From contig CM061067.1 of the NCBI GenBank assembly GCA_030762895.1, positions 105,433,888 to 105,497,887 of the forward strand: a stretch of 64,000 nt of DNA. Direction: 5' to 3'. Under the pieces are notes generated by a model. That model saw only the letters and a list, made by a program, of their open reading frames with translations. It had not been told where the DNA came from and ran no database searches. This document shows, piece by piece, positions 11,400-22,376 of this stretch. How positions within the stretch are numbered: the stretch's first letter is position 1; each line of letters starts with the position of its first letter. Source of the stretch: Sophora flavescens (Eukaryota; Streptophyta; Magnoliopsida; Fabales; Fabaceae). Position numbers and translations under genes: made by a program.

Positions 11400-12840
11400 C
11401 AATGAATGCTTATTTATAAAAGAAAAAGAAGTAAAGAAAATATTTTTGGTCAATAAACCAATATATTTACTTTACTCTAAAAATAATAATGAAAATTCTA
11501 CTCCATATCTTTCTTTGCCAAAACCCTTTGAGTTTATTTTGGATGATTTCAAAGATGTTTTTCCAAAAGAGCTTCCTAAAAGTTTGCCACCTATGAGGGG
11601 GATTGAGCACCACATGGACTTAATTCCAAGTGCATCTCTTCCTAATAGGTCGGCCTATAGGAGCATGTTATTTTAATTCCTATGCCCGTTATTTTAGTAC
11701 CTAAAAAAGATGGTACATAGAGAATGTGCATGGATTGTAGATCCATTCATAACATAACCATCAAATATAGAAATCCAATCCCAAGGTTAGATAACTTATT
11801 GGATGAGCTACATGGGTCACAAATCTTTTCAAAAATTGACCTAAGAAGTGGCTATCATCAAATAAGAATAATATAAGGGGATGAATATATAGAAAACCGC
11901 TTTTAAAACCAAGTATGGACTTTATGAATGGCTTGTGATGCCCTTTGGTCTCACTAATGCACCAAGCACATTCGTGAGGCTCATGAATCATGTCCTTAGG
12001 GAATTCCTTGATAAATTTTTGGTTGTCTATTTTGATGATATCTTAATATATAGCAAAACACTTGATGAACATCATGAACATTTAAAGTGTGTTTTGTTAG
12101 TATTAAGAAACGAAAAACTATTTGCCAACCATGAGAAATGCACATTTTGTACCACCAAAGTGGTATTCTTGGGCTATGTTGTTAGTTCACAAGGTGTACA
12201 AGTATATGGAGAGAAAATTAAGGCCATCCAAAGTTGACCAACACCTAAAAATGTTGGAGATGTTAGGAGTTTCCATGGATTGGCAAGATTTTATAGAAGA
12301 TTTGTCAAAGACTTTAGCACTTTGGCAAGTCCTCTAAATGAGGTTTTAAAGAAAAATGTGTCATTTCAATGGGGTCAAAACCAAGAAAACTCCTTCAACA
12401 TACTCAAGGAAAAATTAACCAATGCACCAATTCTCGCGCTTCCAAATTTTGTGAAATCTTTTGAGATAGAGTGTGATGCTTCCAATGTAGGCATTGGGGC
12501 CGTTTTGCTCCAAGAAGGACACCCCATTGCTTACTTTTGTGAGAAACTTGTTGGGCACATTTGACTATTCAACTTATGATAAAGAACTTTATGCCCTAGT
12601 AAGGAGTCTCAAAGTTTGACAACACTATCTCTTGCCCAAGGAATATGTAATTCATAGTGATCATGGATCATTAAAACACTTAAAGGGGCAAGGAAAATTA
12701 AACAAGAGGCATGCCAAATGGATAGAATTCATAGAACAATTCCCTTATGTGATTAAACATAAACAAGGCAAAAGCAATGTTGTGGCGGATGCACTTTCAC
12801 GTAGATATGCCTTACTATCAACTCTTGAAACAAAACTTCT
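11400..12840 (+). pseudogene. Reverse transcriptase and RNase H of element A
   Basis: The region begins with the usual lead-in (DDFKDVFPKELPKSLPPMRG near 11,545-11,600). RT follows: KKDGT near 11,705, KIDLRSGYHQIRI near 11,835, MPFGLTNAPSTF near 11,940, and the catalytic box VVYFDDILIYS near 12,025-12,055, with both aspartates intact. RNase H begins near 12,465 (IECDASNVGIGAVLLQEG) and ends with GKSNVVADALSRR near 12,770-12,805. Stops at about 11,873, 12,236 and 12,562 and a frameshift near 11,890 break the frame. Confidence 0.8.
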
Positions 12841-14253
12841 TGGGTTTGATCACAAAAAGGAATTGTATTCAAATGATCCAGACTTCTCTCCAATTTACAC
12901 TCAAATAGGGTCCATGGCACATAAAGGATTTTTCATAAGTGAAGGGTTCCTTTTTAAAGACAAGAGACTTTTTGTGCCAAGGCATTCTATTAGAAACTTA
13001 TTGGTATGAGAAGCACTTCAAGAGGGCTTAATGGGGCACTTCGGTGTTCACAAGACTTTAGAGGTTTTGTATGAACATTTCTTCTGGACAAATATGAAAA
13101 TTCAAGTCCAAAAGTTATGTTAAAAATGAATTGAGTGTTTGAGAGTAAAGTCAAAGAGTAAGCCTCATGGGTTGTACACTCCCTTACCTAGTCCTTCTTC
13201 TCCTTGGATTGATATTTTTATGGATTTTGTATTGGGATTACCAAGGTCTAGGCGAGGGAATGACCCAATCATTGTGGTTGTGGAAGTGATGATGCTTGCC
13301 ATGTAGCCAACCTTTTCTTTAGGGAAATAGTTAGACTACATGGGATTCCTAGAAGCAGTGTATCCGACAGAGATACAAAGTTTCTAAGTTGCTTTTGGAG
13401 AACTTTGTGAGGCAATCTTGGAACTAAATTACTCTTTTCGACTACTTGCCACCCACAAACGGATGGGCAAACCGAGGTGGTTAATAGGACTCTTTCTACT
13501 CTCCTATGAACCATCCTCAAGAAAAACCTAAAGTCTTGGGAAGAGTGCTTGCCTTTCATTGAGTTTGCATACAACCATGTGCAACATTATACTACTAAGC
13601 ACTCCCCTTTTGAGATAGTCTATAGTTTTAATACACAAACCCCACTTGATTTGCTTCCAAGACCAATTGAACAATCATTGTTTCATCAAGATGGACTTGC
13701 CAAGGCCAAATTTATTAAAAAGCTCCATGAACAAGTAAAATTAAATATTGAAAAACAAGGAGAGGACAATTCAAGGCAAGTAAATAAAGGAAGAAAACAA
13801 GTGTTACACAAACTGGATGATTGGGGTATGGGCGCACTTAAGAAAAGAAAGATTTCCTTTACAAAGGAAGTTCAAACTCCTACCAAGGGGTGATGGACCT
13901 TTCCAAGTATTGGAGAAAATAAATTATAATGCATATAAAATAGATCTCCTGGTGATTATAATGTGAGTGTCTTGTTTAATGTGTATGATCTTAGTCTTTT
14001 TGAAAATGACACAGATGATGATCAACACAATTCGTGGACGAATGTGCCTCAAGAAGGACGGGATGTTGTGAGCAAGGACACACAAAGCCAAGGACCTAGC
14101 ATTGAAGACTTACATTGACCCATGACGAGGGCAAGGCTTAGAAGAGTCCAAGACACACTCAAGAAGGTGGTGGTCAATCACTTCACTCATAAGCTACTTT
14201 ATGAAGAGGGCATCATTTTGAACCTCTTATGCATTGAGCCATTGACCACCTAG
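12841..14253 (+). pseudogene. Integrase and LTR-encoded tail of element A pol
   Basis: The zinc-binding N-terminus (GHFGVHKTLEVLYEHFFW near 13,030), the core (WIDIFMDFVLGLPRS near 13,205) and the PFIEFAYN region near 13,550 are recognisable, broken by many stops and shifts. The last part, GDYNVSVLFNVYDLSLFEND, reads in one frame from about 13,960 through the LTR edge at 14,064. It continues to a TAG at 14,251-14,253, with one TGA inside (GGA in the 5' LTR copy). The tail contains PMTRARLRRV. About 60 codons of pol are therefore LTR-encoded. Confidence 0.75.
14050..14063 (+). other. Polypurine tract of element A
   Basis: CAAGAAGGACGGGA directly precedes the 3' LTR. It is purine-rich and in the expected place, inside the pol reading frame. 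Confidence 0.6.
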
Positions 14254-14691
14254 TTATGGATAGGGACTAAGACCTTTGTATAGAGTAGAGTTCATGTAAT
14301 AAAGGTAGGGATTAGGACCTATATATAGAATATATAACTTTTGTAATAAAAGTGCTTAATCAAAAAGCATTTGGGTAGTTTAGCTTTTTGGGCTTTTACG
14401 TTGGGCTTAGGCTAATCGGGCCTCTTGTACCAACTTGGCCCAACATAGGAATCCTACATTGGGTCAAGAGAGGGCCACACTTGGGATTTGAGGGTGGGAG
14501 GCGCTAAAGCCATCATAGAGGAGGATGAGCACTTTTCTCACACTTGAGATTCTAGAGAGAGTTGAGAGTTCTCATCTTCTTGGTTCATGAGTTGAACCAA
14601 TTGATTCTTATCTTGAATATCCTTATTCAAGTGGTGAATCATCATTTGGATTATCAATTTCAATCTTCTTCTCCAAGAAGAATGCAATTGT
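14064..14691 (+). repeat. 3' LTR of element A, first segment
   Basis: Begins TGTTGTGAGCA. Compared with the 5' LTR it lacks about 60 bases including the TATA box. It is interrupted by element C; ATTGT at 14,687-14,691 is C's target-site duplication. Confidence 0.8.
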
Positions 14692-17027
14692 TGAGACACC
14701 CCATTGTGTTATTAGATTAAAACCTTATTCTTTAATTACTTAGTCGTGCACTTAACATGAAAATTCGTAAAAATTAAAAACTTAACTTAATAAGCAAATA
14801 ACTCTGGATAATTAAAAACAACACACCATATTTATAATGTGAATACACACATATTTTTTTACACATAATACAAAACATTGTTGAGGGTATCCTCTCAGTA
14901 GGATCCCTCACAGGCATATACTCAAATAAATGTCATACTTAGTGGAAACATATAAAAATATTTCTTAGACACACTGGCCATACTATCTATACTCTAATCA
15001 CCATCGGTCACAGCTCGACCTCCCGCCTCTGGTTCGTAAGGAGTTCCATCCTACTCCTCAGCAACCTCTATTTCATACAGAGTTCCGTCCAGCTCCTCAG
15101 TAACATATTCCTCCATTGGGTCTTCTAACGTAAATAAAGTAGACACACAAAAATACAGAAATATAGGGGATAAGAAGCAATTTTATCATCAAAAAATGGA
15201 AGAGTCATAGTATATAATATAACAAAAGTAACAAACAAACATTACTCTGAATCAACCATAATCCATAATTCAATATATATCATCCTCTACCCTCAACTCA
15301 TGGAACTTAACACCTTATGCTGACGTGGCCACTACCAATTCCTTCGCACATTCCTCGTTGGGAATGTCAGTCTGTTGTTCAAGCGACGGGTTCCAAATTC
15401 CCGGTGCATATTCTCTTCCATGGTGAGAATGCTCACGCAAAGCAATGACACTATAGCTGCACAACCTATATCTAAGGTGGAACGGTCTAGCGAGAACTCC
15501 TAACCTCGTGTATTCCAAATACACGATTGTGAACAACAATTCAAACACATGAATCTCACCGACCCTCATTAACAACATCTGAGTGCCTTAACCTTCCATC
15601 AAAGCCTCAACACATGTTCTATGTCACATGTCCTCTTTAAAATAAATCATTTTGGTTAGGATCCTCTGAGTCACCATTATTCTCACACCCAAACCAACAA
15701 CACCCGAACTAGACGTATCTTCGCTTGACAATCAACCAAGCAACATATTAAAAACCAGGCAGATCATGCATAACACAATATTAGAAAATATTCAAACACC
15801 AAAAGTAATACGTCATATGCAATGGTTTTACAGACATCATCAAATACTTAAAATCAACCTAATGTCGAGAAACCTATAATCCCTGAATCACCATTGGTTT
15901 TACAGAAAAGGTTACCAATGTGATTTTGGTGTTGTCGATTACTCGACTACTAGTAGGGTTTAGGTCACCCTACATAATTATTATAGAATATACAACTTAT
16001 CGATTCTGACGGTAGAATGATTCTTTCCCCCACCTGAATTATCACCGGAATCCCGAATCCGACGTTCATCATTATCACACCATAGCTTAACAGTTTCACC
16101 TTAAACCAAACAACATAATCAAAAAATTAATCAACAAACCCACCCTTAACCATTCTTGGTTAGGTTCGGTCAAGTAAATCAAATGGGGGTTAGGGTTCTT
16201 TTCTCAACTCAAGCTTTTGGATACTAATTACTTAGGTCCTAGGTAGCTTATAGATAAATTGTCATACTTTGAAAAATATGAACAAAATATTCCAACCTCA
16301 TTTTTAACTAAGTTTTGGCCATGTATAAAATTTTAGGTTAGGAATTTCTTTTTGATTCAAACTTTTGGATTTTAGCAACTAAGACATTAGAGAGCATTAA
16401 TCAAACAATAGGTTTCTCAAATCAAGCCAAAATAATTTCATCCATTTCCCTTAAGGTTTCGGCCTAGGCTAAAAGAATAGGTTAGAGAAATTAGAATTCA
16501 AAAATGGCACAAAAACATCACACCCACTTTTCTGCTCAGTTTCGGCCAACAATAGTTTTTAGGGAAGGAAAATGTTTGTGATTACATGCTCTTGGATAAT
16601 GAAAGTAAAGATCATAACTAGATCATAGAAATTGGTTTCATATTTTTATGATTTTTCTACAATTTCCTAGAATTATTCAAAGTTCTGGATCTAAGAATAT
16701 AAAATCATGAAATAGGAAGATCTAGATCTTAAGAATGGAAGAGATGATCTTGTTACCACAAGTTAGGAAGATGGAAGAAGAAAAGATGATGATCTTGGCA
16801 AGCTTGTTAATGGAAGCACTTGGAGCTCTTGAAGAATAAGAATGGAGTTTTGTGTTTAAGTGAAGAAAATGAAGAAGATGAAGAGTGAGGAAGGGGGGGA
16901 GGCCGTGGCTTTTGGGGTAGTTATAGGCTAGATCTTAGGCTTTGTTTGGTTCTTAGGTTTTAGATTAATGGGTTTTGTGATTATTTAATTAATATAATAG
17001 TTAACAATGGTTAATAATTAACTTAAG

Positions 17028-17375
17028 GGTAAAGGCCCATTTTGGTCCCTGACAAAAAGTGCGTGGGCCATTTTAGTCACTGACAAAAAAAAACTACTAC
17101 GTTAGTCCCTAACAATTACTAACTAGGACAAGTTAGTCCCTACGTTGGCTCCATTAGTCAGCATTCGTTACTAAATTGTCCCACGATACTAATTGTCGGG
17201 GACTAATTAGTCCCACTTTAAATATTGTTAGGGACTATAATGTCCCATAGCAATTGTCAGGGGCTAACTTGTCCCACGTTAGTAATTGTCAGGGACTAAC
17301 GGAGTTTTTTTTTTTTTGTCAGGGACTAAAACAGCCCACACACTTTTTGTCAGGGACCAAAATGGGTCTTTACCC
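17028..17375. mobile_element. 348-bp Mutator-type MITE
   Basis: Terminal inverted repeats of roughly 75 bases start GGGTAAAGGCCCATTTTGG on the left and GGGTAAAGACCCATTTTGG on the right (reverse complement). The 9-bp sequence TTAACTTAA is duplicated exactly at 17,019-17,027 and 17,376-17,384. The sister LTR near 27,955-27,965 has one copy and no insert. Almost the whole element is an imperfect palindrome. No coding capacity. The 9-bp duplication points to Mutator-like transposase. Confidence 0.9.
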
Positions 17376-17725
17376 TTAACTTAACTAGGGTTATGTTGCT
17401 AACCATGATTAAAATCATGTGGCTCATATTAAATGAATGGTGTGGCTTCTCCTTGTCCACACAAACTAACCTTGGTTCATTAACCATGGTTAAAATTTAA
17501 CTCGACGCCGGTTAGGTTAAGCTTAGGGGAATTTTGGTCATTTCACTTGAAAATTCACGATTACTAAAATTTAATGTTGGACTCCTTGTCCTCTCTTCTA
17601 CATTAATCTCTCATAATACCTCAGCTCCATAATCGACTCTGTCGTTTACTCGACTTATCCCCGGCTTAGGTTTTACGCATTTTCTTAAAGATTACGCCCG
17701 AATAAAATTATTATTAGTTCATTAC

Positions 17726-18545
17726 TTATATGATCCTAATAAGGAACATATATATATTCGGATCTATCCTTGAGTGACCAAGCAAAATTATAGAAGAAGA
17801 TGAAATACAAAATTGGATAAGATGAGAAATGGGAGGTAGGCGCCACAAATCCAAGGGGATTTGATAAGCCAATGTGAGGTTCGCCACAAGAATCTTGGAT
17901 TCTTGATAAGAACAAGGGTTGGCTCAATGAAGAACCGAAGAGAGAAAACACTCTCACAATTGGAATCAATCCAAAATGAACTCAAAGTTATCATTCATCA
18001 TGTAATAGGTGTGTACATATAGCATAGGGAAATAAAAACCAAAGGTCATCATAAGATGACATAAACTCCTAATAACTAGACATAACTCTCCACTAAGTGG
18101 TTATTAAAAGAACATTACTATCCTACTTAAGAAAATAATAAAAGTGGTTCCATAACTTCTAAAGGAGTTACCTAGGCATGCAAGCCAAAGGTTGCTATCC
18201 TTTGTAAGTTCCAAAAACGTGCCAGCCACCATTCATAATGGGCCTTGCTCATTCATCAAGCTTAGTGTAGCCCAATTAACATATAACTCATTTAAGGTCC
18301 AAGAATTCGTATTAAGCTTGCAGCCCTTTTTAACCATGATAGAAACCGAATTTGGTCAAGAGGCCTGAGATATGATTTGTAGATAATTCCCTAAGCTTTC
18401 CAACACACCAAAGAATGCATCAATCGGAGATTCGTAGCTCAAGATCTGACCAAATCAAGCATACGGGTTCACCACAAAGAAAATAAAATTTTCATAAAAA
18501 ATATTAATTTGGCCTCAAATTGGACATCATCCTTGGTTTGCATCA
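17726..18545 (-). repeat. 3' LTR of element B
   Basis: An 820-bp LTR. Its outer end reads TTATATGATCC where the other copy has TGATATGATCC, a single change of the terminal G. It ends GTTTGCATCA. Confidence 0.88.
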
Positions 18546-18560
18546 TTCCCTCCCTCTTGA
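18546..18560 (-). other. Polypurine tract of element B
   Basis: The minus strand reads CAAGAGGGAGGGAA next to the LTR, a clear polypurine tract. Confidence 0.75.
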
Positions 18561-18601
18561 AAAGAATTCGACCTCGAATTTATTGCCTTAAGGAGTCTTC
18601 T

Positions 18602-19509
18602 TTATCCTCCGGGTTCAAACACAACCATTTTGAATCCATGGGGCACATCTCTTGGAATTGTTTCTTCAACTTCCTTCAAAATAAAGTCATCACCTCTAGG
18701 CAAAGAGTTTACATTAGTAGTCAAACAAGCATCTTTACATAGAAAGATATATATAGGCTGCCTTGCCAACATTGCTCCCTTCACCTTATTTTCTTTTATA
18801 GGAAGACTCTCAATTCTTCTTTCAACCTTTGCCTCAATTTTTTTTCTTTTTATTTTCCCCTTCAAAAAATACAGTCTCCACCTTTTTCTCAACATCTTTT
18901 TCATTCTGTATGTTTTCCTCCATTCCTTTTTCTTCTACCTTTTTCTCATGACTTTCTTTTTTTTATTACTTCTCCTTCTTTGCTACCCTCATTCACCGAA
19001 CACTCTTCTTTTATTGTTTTCTCAATCATTCTTTTTTTCTCACTCTCTCCTTTCAAGTACATTTGATCTTCATACACTTGTTTTGGTGACAATGATCCAA
19101 GAGTAATTTTACGATTATTAAATACAAATGAGTACCTATTGTTGTAGACATCATATTTCGCTTCTCGTTCAGCTCTCCAAGGACGCCCAAGTACCAAGTG
19201 CCTTGTTTCTGTAGGCACCACATCACATAACACCTCATCCTCATATCTCCCAATCCGGAATGGCACTCGTACTTGTTTGTTCACCATCACGTCACCAAAA
19301 TCACTAAACTCCGGGATGCTCCAAATGACATACGGTTGTGGATGCTCTAGAAGAGGAAGTCCCAACTTTTTCGCCATGGTGGTACTAGCTAGGTTGATGT
19401 AACCCTTTCTATCAATGACCAAGCTACATATCTTGTCCTTCACATAGCATCTAGAATAGAAAAGATCCTCCATTTTCTTGGCATCATTTTTCTTCATTAG
19501 TGACTCCAT
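18602..19509 (-). pseudogene. Protease-like region and linker of element B
   Basis: A 187-codon frame (19,509 to 18,946) starts only about 95 bases from the LTR. It has the fold landmarks of a Ty3/gypsy retropepsin: CSLVIDRKGYINLAS near residue 30, then VRVPFRIGRYEDEVLCDVV and LVLGRPW near residues 78-108. In the relatives I know the active site reads IDGGS; here it is IDRKG, so activity is doubtful although the aspartate remains. A second 100-codon frame (18,904 to 18,602) holds the linker that normally precedes RT (AMLARQPIYIFLCKDA; ETIPRDVPHG) and stops where RT should begin. Both frames match the same parts of element A (10,880-11,600). Confidence 0.75.
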
Positions 19510-19589
19510 GAAGAACCCCCCACTAAGAAAAATTCAAACTTCCAAAAAAAATTGAAAAAACAAAATCATAAGTCACTCTAGGAAGGATG

Positions 19590-19603
19590 GCTCTAGATAC
19601 CAA
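19590..19603 (-). other. Primer-binding site of element B
   Basis: The minus strand reads TTGGTATCTAGAGCC beside the LTR, close to the initiator tRNA-Met complement. Confidence 0.65.
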
Positions 19604-19604
19604 A

Positions 19605-20424
19605 TGATATGATCCTAACAAGGAACATATATATATTCGGATCTATCCTTGAGTGACCAAGAAAAATTATAGAAGAAGATGAAATACAAAATTGGATAAG
19701 ATGAGAAATGGGAGGTAGACGCCACAAATCCAAGGGGATTTGATAAGCCAATGTGAGGTTCGCCACAAGAATCTTGGATTCTTGATAAGAACAAGGGTTG
19801 GCTCAATGAAGAACCGAAGAGAGAAAACACTATCACAATTGGAATCAATCCAAAATGAACTCAAAGTTATCATTCATCATGTAATAGGTGTGTACATATA
19901 GCATAGGGAAATAAAAACCAAAGGTCATCATAAGATGACATAAACTCCTAATAACTAGACATAACTCTCCACTAAGTGGTTATTAAAAGAACATAACTAT
20001 CCTACTTAAGAAAATAATAAAAGTGGTTCCATAACTTTTAAAGGAGTTACCTAGGCATGCAAGCCAAAGGTTGCTCTCCTTTGTAAGTTCCAAAAACGTG
20101 CCAGCCACCATTCATAATGGGCCTTGCTCATTCATCAAGCTTAGTGTAGCCCAATTAACATATAACTCATTTAAGGTCCAAGAATTCGTACTAAGCTTGC
20201 AGCCCTTTTTAACCATGATAGAAGCCGAATTTGGTCACGAGGCCTGAGATATGATTTGTAGATAATTCCCTAAGCTTTCCAACACACTAAAGAATTCATC
20301 AATCGGAGATTCGTAGCTCAAGATCTGACCAAATCAAGCATACGGGTTCACCACAATGAAAATAAAATTTTCATAAAAAATATTAATTTGGCCTCAAATT
20401 GGACATCATCCTTGGTTTGCATCA
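19605..20424 (-). repeat. 5' LTR of element B
   Basis: 820 bp, begins TGATATGATCC, ends GTTTGCATCA. Same length as the left copy. Confidence 0.88.
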
Positions 20425-20721
20425 ATTACTAACTAATGTTTTCGAAAATTGGAAAATGCTCCGAAACAAAATATAAAACCTAATGGTTTCGTTCACAAGT
20501 CGAAATTAGGTTTTCTGCTCAGTAAAATCTTACTGTCAGTGAAAATGCAGACCGGGCTCCGTCTGAATTTTCAACCCAAAATTTCACTGTAACCCTTTAC
20601 CATAAGATAGATTGTGAATATGGTTTTATTTTATTTAAAATCATTTTATTGCTCTCATATTAAAATATAAATAATTATATTTTAATCGGTTAAACAGCGT
20701 AATTAAAATCAGGATGTTACA

Positions 20722-20740
20722 TTACTACCCCCTCTAAAAA
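20722..20740 (-). other. Polypurine tract of element C
   Basis: The minus strand reads TTAGAGGGGGTAGTAA next to the LTR, as expected at the 3' LTR edge. Confidence 0.65.
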
Positions 20741-20754
20741 AAAATTCGTCCTCG

Positions 20755-22366
20755 AAATTTACGTACCTTAGAAAAGATGTGGATATTGTTGTTGCATATC
20801 CATCTTGCGTTCCCAAGTAGCATCTCCAGTTGTTTCATCCTATATGACCTTAACCAAAGGAATTTGTCTACCGTGAAGCTCCTTAATGTCTCTATCTGCT
20901 ATCCTTACAGGTAAAGCCTCATACTCTAGATTCCCTCGCAGTTGTATAGACTCAGATTCAATAACATGAGAAGGATCAGGATAATACTTTCTTAACTGAG
21001 AGACATGAAAGACATCATGAAGGTTGGAACGATTAGGTGGTAAGGAAAAATGGTAAGCTACTGGACCAATCTGTCGAAGAATCTAAAAAGGTCCAATGAA
21101 TCGAGGAGTAAGTTTTCTGGACTTGATAGCTCTGTCAATTCCATATTTTGGAGTAACTCTCAAGAACACGTGATCACCCTCCTGGAATTCTAATGGTATC
21201 CTCCTCTTGTTACTGTAGCTCCTCTGCCTATCCTGTGCTTCCTTCATCTTTGCCCTTATCTTTCTGACTTGTTCTATAGTTTGTTGCACCACATCTGGAC
21301 CCAAAACTTGGTTATCACCAGTTTCATACTAACATAACGGGGTCCTACACTTTCTGCCATACAAACCCTCATATGGTGCCATTCCAATATTAATGTGGAA
21401 AGTATTATTATAAGTAAATTCAATCAATCGTAAGAACTCATCCCAACAGTCAGTGTGTTCCAAAACAATAGCTCTCAAAATATCCTCCAATGATTGAATC
21501 GTCCTTTTTGATTGTCCATCTGTTTGGGGATGATAAGAAAAACTCATTCTTTACTTTGTCCCCAAGGCATTTTGCAGTTGTCTCCAAAATCTAGATATGA
21601 ATCTAGGATCTCGATCTGAGACAATGCTCGATGGCACTCCATGCAACCTAACAACTTCATTGATGTAAATTCCGGTTAACTTCTCCAAACTATAACTTTC
21701 ACCAATAGGTAAGAAGTGAACACACTTCGTCAACCTATCAATGATAACCCAAATCGCATCATGCTTCTTAGGAGTTCATGGTAATCCGACCACAAAATCC
21801 ATAGCTATGCTATCCCATTTCTATTATGGGATATCTAAAGATTGTAATAAGTATGCTGGCTTCTGATGTTCAATCTTAGCCTTCTGACGCACCAGGCAAG
21901 ATAAAACATACTCTGCTACTTCTTTCTTCATCCTTGTCCACCAAAAAATTTTCTTTAAATCCTGATACATCTTAGTGGATCCAGGATGAAAACTCAACTT
22001 ACTCTTATGTGTTTCCTCCAAAATTATCTTCCTAAGTTCTGCATCCTCTGGTACATATATTCTGTCTCTAAACCTTAACACACCATCTGTTCCTCTACTA
22101 AACCCATAAACTTTGCCTTCATCTATCCCTTTACTTATCTCCTGAAGATATAGATCCTGAACTTGTTTATCCTTAAGTTCCTTCATAAATTCAGTACTAA
22201 TAGTGATCATACTTAAATAAATTTTATCCTCAAACAACTCCATTCCTAAGTTCAAATCCCTGAACTGTTCAAGCAACTCTAACTCCTTAACCATCATTGC
22301 CAATACATGCAAAGATTTCCTACTCAAAGCATCAGCTACGACATTCGCCTTTCCAGGATGGTACAA
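20755..22366 (-). pseudogene. Integrase and chromodomain-like tail of element C
   Basis: Read right to left. The zinc-binding N-terminus is at about 21,880-22,000; its CxxC reads SCLVRQ, so one cysteine is arginine. The core has VSDRDPRFISRFW near 21,600. The HPQTDGQSKRTIQ stretch near 21,510 has lysine where the catalytic glutamate (QSER) belongs. The tail includes GPVAYHLSLPP, HDVFHVSQLRKYYPDP and LPVRIADRDIKELHGRQIPL, then a TAG in place of the expected tryptophan, then TTGDATWERKMDMQQQYPHLF. That end is the chromodomain-like region of chromoviruses. Stops and frame changes are also present near 21,550, 21,740 and 21,080. Confidence 0.8.
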
Positions 22367-22376
22367 TAAATCAAAA

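Larger units (their letters stand above)
17726..20424 (-). mobile_element. Element B: gag-less, RT-less LTR element
   Basis: A 2,699-bp minus-strand element with two 820-bp LTRs and ATTAC duplicated at 17,721-17,725 and 20,425-20,429. The internal region is only 1,059 bp. It has a PBS, a protease-like frame, a linker frame and a purine tract, but no gag, RT, RNase H or integrase. The LTRs differ at about 15 sites by eye, under 2%, so it moved recently using proteins in trans. Two more LTRs of the family lie at 59,529-61,119. Confidence 0.9.
14692..20721 (-). repeat. 3' LTR of element C, interrupted by B and a MITE
   Basis: Pairs with 25,461-28,601. Without element B (17,726-20,424 plus a 5-bp duplication) and the MITE (17,028-17,375 plus a 9-bp duplication) it is close to 3 kb. 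The right copy has neither insertion and shows the empty sites for both. Confidence 0.85.

Noticed and set aside
11105..11453. Minus-strand frames opposite element A
   Set aside because: Antisense to the protease-RT linker of A; phenylalanine-rich products come from the lysine-rich sense strand.
18630..19106. 158-codon plus-strand frame in element B
   Set aside because: Antisense to the protease and linker frames, which show clear family motifs; the plus-strand product is a phenylalanine/leucine-rich shadow.
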